Below are positions 60,467-64,000 of a stretch of 64,000 nucleotides of DNA, one piece after another. The stretch is from positions 1,860,001 to 1,924,000 of the forward strand of contig NZ_WUBI01000001.1 in assembly GCF_009807035.1 (NCBI RefSeq). The letters run 5' to 3'. Made by a program: the position numbers and the translations under genes. The notes beneath the pieces were generated by a model that searched no databases, had not been told where the DNA came from, and saw nothing but the letters and a program-made list of their open reading frames with translations. Origin of the DNA: Paenibacillus dendrobii. GTDB taxonomy: Bacteria; Bacillota; Bacilli; Paenibacillales; Paenibacillaceae. Each line of letters begins with the position of its first letter. The first letter of the stretch is position 1.

Positions 60467-61477
60467 TCAGTCAGGAGCATTTTCGTGCCATATTTCCTGA
60501 AAAGCCATTAATTGCTTTAGGGCATCCTGCTTGCACGAGATGGCGTTTTCAGGCATAGCAATTTGGATTTCATATACAAAGGCACATAAAAAAGACAACA
60601 TCATCTGATAAGCCGTACGCCGGGCGCGCGGGGAAAGGTCCATCGACAGCTCAGTACCGTATCCCTTCATAAAGCTCGGATGATTCTCATAAACGATAAA
60701 TTCGTACTCACGGTCAGCAAAAACGGCCCGGTCCGCATCAATGAGTGCCGCTAGATGCAGCTCTCCATGTTCATCCCGGCGGACGAGCACATTCGGATCC
60801 CAGAGATCATTATGTACAAGCGAAGGAACGGCAATTTCATCGAAAAGCGCCCGGTTCCGGCTAAAGACGGCCTCGAATTCATCTAAGACATGGTCTTCAA
60901 ATACATGATGTTCCCTGCATCTCTCGGCCACCTCTACACCAAGTTCAATCAGCATCCCGCTCCAAGTCTCATGCCCGCGTATCGTTCCATCCGGCTGCGG
61001 CCACCCGAAACGTTCAGAAGTGATGGCATGCATTTGCCGTGTATATCGGCCCAGTTCTTCCTTCAAGCGGCTGTATTCCTCTGGTGAAATGGCTGGATCA
61101 TTTAACTGCATGCTGTCGATAAATTCGATCAATAAGTAGGGTCTCTGGGTTAAACGGCCCGATTCATCGTATCGGATCACGCGCGAGCTTGGAATTCCTT
61201 CTTCCTGAAGCCGTCCGTAGATATAAGGCTCCACAGCCATCATCTGTTTTTCAAACGAATATAAATGCTCAAGCTCCTGCGGCGCAAGGCGCAATACCCA
61301 TTTCCCCTCCGGGGCTTCCGTTTCAAAAAGATAGGTCGTATTGAACTGCCCTCCCTTGAGCAGGGAGATGTGCCTCACTTCGCAATCTGTTCCGAAGGTA
61401 TCCTGCGCGATCATCCTGATTTCTTCATCGGTTACCGGTGCAAATAAACTGGAAATGCTGCCGTTTGCATTGGACAT
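60467..61477 (-). CDS. Aminoglycoside phosphotransferase-like kinase
   Basis: A 336-residue protein-kinase-fold enzyme of the APH family. The catalytic loop is LVHNDLWDPNVLV (HxDxxxxN), and the metal-binding Asp lies in ALIDADRAVFADREYE. The N-lobe has LKGGQFNTTYLFETE, and the Lys position is taken by KWVLRLAP. The substrate may be an antibiotic, a sugar or a small metabolite; it is not proven. ATG 61477 follows GGGGTGA. It lies between the MFS and GH31 genes on the same strand. Confidence 0.88.
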   Translation of the reverse strand: MSNANGSISSLFAPVTDEEIRMIAQDTFGTDCEVRHISLLKGGQFNTTYLFETEAPEGKWVLRLAPQELEHLYSFEKQMMAVEPYIYGRLQEEGIPSSRVIRYDESGRLTQRPYLLIEFIDSMQLNDPAISPEEYSRLKEELGRYTRQMHAITSERFGWPQPDGTIRGHETWSGMLIELGVEVAERCREHHVFEDHVLDEFEAVFSRNRALFDEIAVPSLVHNDLWDPNVLVRRDEHGELHLAALIDADRAVFADREYEFIVYENHPSFMKGYGTELSMDLSPRARRTAYQMMLSFLCAFVYEIQIAMPENAISCKQDALKQLMAFQEIWHENAPD

Positions 61478-61525
61478 TATTACTCACCCCATTGATTAAA
61501 TAAAAGTACGTCCGTGCTCAAATGA

Positions 61526-61575
61526 TATAAAAACCGGACCGCATCTTCAACACTGCTGAAGGGATGGCCCGGTTT
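61526..61575 (-). terminator. Terminator of the GH31 gene
   Basis: AAACCGG (61531-61537) pairs with CCGGTTT (61569-61575), with an inner TTCA/TGAA stem, followed by a U-rich tail on the minus strand. Confidence 0.8.
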
Positions 61576-61604
61576 CTATGAAAAGTCTATACTAAAACTT
61601 CATC

Positions 61605-63923
61605 TTATTTCAACGTTACGCATACGGAGGACATACCTTTTTCCGGTGTGACCCTGATCCCCCATTCGCAGGTTTCAACCCTACCGCCTTCCACTGAAGC
61701 CACTTCAGATACTCCTCTGAGCACCAGCGACCAGGTGCTGCCCCCCTTCGTAACGACTTCAATCCGATCTCCGGCGCGCGAGGCCGCTGCATCCATTACC
61801 TTCTCACCTTGCAAATTGACAATCTCCGTCGAAGCTGACGCGCCATCGGCGAGCTCGAACACATGAAGCGACACGCCTTCGGCAAAAACATAATCGGTTC
61901 GGCTGTCTTCTTGACCGACGGCAATGATGCTGCCCGGCTTGATCATGATCGGCAGGGTCATATAACCATGCTGTTCCTGATGCCAGCTTCCCCCTTCTTT
62001 GACCTCATTGGTGAGATAATTCGTCCACCGCCCCTGCGGCAAATAATACTCCACCCGGCCTTCCGGGTTGAAGATCGGTGCAACCAGGATCGAATCCCCG
62101 AGCATGTACTGCGTATCAAGTACCGCACACGTTCGGTCTTCAGGAAACTCAAGCATCATGGCACGCATCATGGGCAAGCCCAGCACGGTGGACTCGGCCG
62201 CGGAATTGAAAAGATAAGGCATGAGGCTGCATTTGAGCTTGGTGAACGCCCGAACCACATCGACCGCTTCTTCGTCAAACAGCCACGGCACGCGGTACGA
62301 TGTGCTTCCATGCAAGCGGCTATGGGATGACAGCAATCCGAACTGCACCCAGCGCTTATAAATATCCGGCGGAGCCGTGTTCTCAAATCCGCTGATATCA
62401 TGGCTCCAGAAGCCGAAGCCGGAAAGTCCGAGCGACAGTCCGCCGCGGAGCGTTTCAGCCATCGATTCATAGGTGGCCGAGCAATCGCCGCCCCAGTGAA
62501 CCGGAAACTGCTGCCCGCCGACGGTCGCCGAACGCGCGAACAAGGCTGCCTCGCCTTTTCCGAGCTTCTCTTCAAGCACATCGAACACGGCTTTGTTGTA
62601 CAAAAACGTGTAGTAATTATGCATTTTTTGCGGATCCGAACCATCGTAATAGACCACATCGGTCGGTATTCTTTCGCCGAAATCGGTCTTGAAGCAGTCT
62701 ACGCCTTGATCAATTAAGGTTGCCAGCTTGCTCTTGTACCAAGCTGCCGCTTCCGGATTGGTGAAATCCACAAGCGCCATGCCAGCCTGCCACATATCCC
62801 ACTGCCATACGCTGCCGTCTGTCGTTTTCACGAGATATCCATGTTCCATGCCTTCATCAAACAGGTAGGATTTTTCCGCGATATACGGATTGATCCATGC
62901 GCATATTTTCAGCCCTTTATCCTTCAGCCGCCGCAGCATGCCTTCCGGATCAGGAAACATATCCTTATCCCATTCAAAGTCACACCATTGATATTCCTTC
63001 ATCCAGAAGCAATCGAAATGGAATACCGCCAGAGGCAGGTCGCGTTCAGCCATTCCGTCCACAAAGTGGTTCACGGTGGCTTCATCATAATCGGTGGTAA
63101 ACGAGGTCGTCAGCCAGAGACCGAAGGTCCATGCGGGTGGAAGCGCAGGCTTGCCTGTCAGCTTCGTGTAGTTATCGAGCACGGCCTTCGGACTACCGCC
63201 GCCGATAATAAAGTACTCAAGGCTCTCCCCTTCCACGCTGAACTGGACACGGGAGACATTTTCAGAGGCAACTTCGTAGGATACCCTTTCCGGGTGGTTC
63301 ACGAATACGCCGTAGCCCTTATTGGACAGATAGAACGGGATGTTTTTATACGATTGCTCACTGCTCGTTCCGCCGTCTTCGTTCCAGATCTCCACCACTT
63401 GTCCGTTTTTCAGGAACGGGGTGAATCGTTCACCCAATCCGTAAATATATTCGCCTACTCCAAGATCCAGCTGTTCACGGTAATATGCCTTCTTTTTCGG
63501 ATCTTTGATATATGCCGGCGCTCTCCATCCGCTGCCCGTGATCCGCTTGCCAGCATACCGGAAATCCACATTCCAGCCCTGCTTGCGGTCAACAACAACA
63601 CTCAAACTGCCACTAGTAAGTTCTGCTTGATCTTCGCTGATCTCAACTCTTACATCCGTTTCCTGTTCATGGATATCGAAGGCGGGGCCAAGATTCATTT
63701 TTCCTTTATGATGATTCAGCGTTACCTTGATCACGTCCGGCATCGGTGAACTGTAAGAAGCTTTTAATAACGTGCCGTTCAGCGTATCGCCTTTTGTAGC
63801 AATGACTTTGGTTGCCGCATAGACCGTCATGGTATCGCCGACTTGTGTGATATCCCGGATATCCGCCGGATTTTGCACTTCGTATCCTTCCCGGGTTTGC
63901 CAATAACCGTCAGTGAATTTCAT
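61605..63923 (-). CDS. yicI: Alpha-xylosidase / alpha-glucosidase, GH31 (YicI type)
   Basis: A 772-residue glycoside hydrolase family 31 enzyme. The nucleophile lies in GVDCFKTDFGERIPTD (Asp about 420), the acid/base in HWGGDCSATYESM, and the WLTTSFTTDYDEATVNHFVDGM stretch is typical for YicI-like alpha-xylosidases. It would cleave alpha-1,6-xylose or glucose side chains from oligosaccharides taken up into the cell. There is no signal peptide. ATG 63923 follows AGGAGGG by 6 nt. No sugar transporter is seen next to it in this window. Confidence 0.93.
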   Translation of the reverse strand: MKFTDGYWQTREGYEVQNPADIRDITQVGDTMTVYAATKVIATKGDTLNGTLLKASYSSPMPDVIKVTLNHHKGKMNLGPAFDIHEQETDVRVEISEDQAELTSGSLSVVVDRKQGWNVDFRYAGKRITGSGWRAPAYIKDPKKKAYYREQLDLGVGEYIYGLGERFTPFLKNGQVVEIWNEDGGTSSEQSYKNIPFYLSNKGYGVFVNHPERVSYEVASENVSRVQFSVEGESLEYFIIGGGSPKAVLDNYTKLTGKPALPPAWTFGLWLTTSFTTDYDEATVNHFVDGMAERDLPLAVFHFDCFWMKEYQWCDFEWDKDMFPDPEGMLRRLKDKGLKICAWINPYIAEKSYLFDEGMEHGYLVKTTDGSVWQWDMWQAGMALVDFTNPEAAAWYKSKLATLIDQGVDCFKTDFGERIPTDVVYYDGSDPQKMHNYYTFLYNKAVFDVLEEKLGKGEAALFARSATVGGQQFPVHWGGDCSATYESMAETLRGGLSLGLSGFGFWSHDISGFENTAPPDIYKRWVQFGLLSSHSRLHGSTSYRVPWLFDEEAVDVVRAFTKLKCSLMPYLFNSAAESTVLGLPMMRAMMLEFPEDRTCAVLDTQYMLGDSILVAPIFNPEGRVEYYLPQGRWTNYLTNEVKEGGSWHQEQHGYMTLPIMIKPGSIIAVGQEDSRTDYVFAEGVSLHVFELADGASASTEIVNLQGEKVMDAAASRAGDRIEVVTKGGSTWSLVLRGVSEVASVEGGRVETCEWGIRVTPEKGMSSVCVTLK

Positions 63924-64000
63924 ATCGATCCCTCCTGAATTTTTGTATATTATAATAATATTGATAATTAGATTATTTTTCTCATACTATTTTGATCATA

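Overview
The window looks like chromosomal DNA from a Paenibacillus-type, endospore-forming Firmicute. The evidence is the gene order smc-rnc-fabF-acpP-fabG-fabD-fabH-plsX-fapR-rpmF-yceD followed by ylbM/ylbL/ylbJ/coaD/rsmD, strong AGGAGG-type ribosome binding sites, frequent GTG/TTG starts, sporulation-type small proteins, and moderate-to-high GC. I see no rRNA, tRNA or CRISPR array.

Region 1 (1-13.4 kb) is a conserved core. On the minus strand yceD-rpmF end at an intrinsic terminator. A FapR-controlled promoter then drives fapR-plsX-fabH-fabD-fabG-acpP-fabF-rnc-smc (smc is cut by the window edge), linking fatty-acid and phospholipid synthesis to RNA processing and chromosome condensation. 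Next come tmcAL, a Lon/PDZ protease, ylbJ, coaD and rsmD; two convergent pairs share overlapping stop codons.

Region 2 (13.5-32.6 kb) is mixed accessory content. It holds an alpha/beta hydrolase, small envelope or spore-type proteins (WGxxGxxG, Tyr/Pro + Gly/His-rich, SPW, YjcZ), a GH25 lysozyme, an orphan IS3-type helix-turn-helix protein, an HD phosphohydrolase and a Tet(M)-like ribosomal protection GTPase. It also holds a TPR protein, an SGNH hydrolase, an ECF sigma / short membrane protein / large sensor-like membrane protein operon, a GNAT enzyme, an MFS pump and a methyltransferase.

Region 3 (32.6-50.3 kb) begins with a 111-bp tandem duplication. It continues with a second KAS II gene divergent from an MmyB-type regulator, MarR, rpiA, several GNATs, an EamA transporter behind a putative attenuator leader, and nrdD-nrdG under two NrdR boxes. 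A DinB/acetyltransferase pair, a sugar nucleotidyltransferase, an ABC exporter divergent from its likely TetR repressor (twin palindromes) and an LtaS-type synthase complete it.

Region 4 (50.3-52.5 kb) is an AT-rich, decayed accessory patch. It has a 5'-truncated secreted-protein gene, an intact secreted protein, an IS3 transposase end with its terminal inverted repeat, and a frameshifted pseudogene.

Region 5 (52.5-64 kb) is carbohydrate and transport. A run of rhaEW, lutA, lutB, lutC and a DeoR regulator on the minus strand would take rhamnulose-1-phosphate to L-lactate and then to pyruvate. After it come an MFS pump, an APH-like kinase and a GH31 alpha-xylosidase/alpha-glucosidase.

Start codons were chosen from visible Shine-Dalgarno spacing. 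All functional names come from recognising families by eye, not from a database search.
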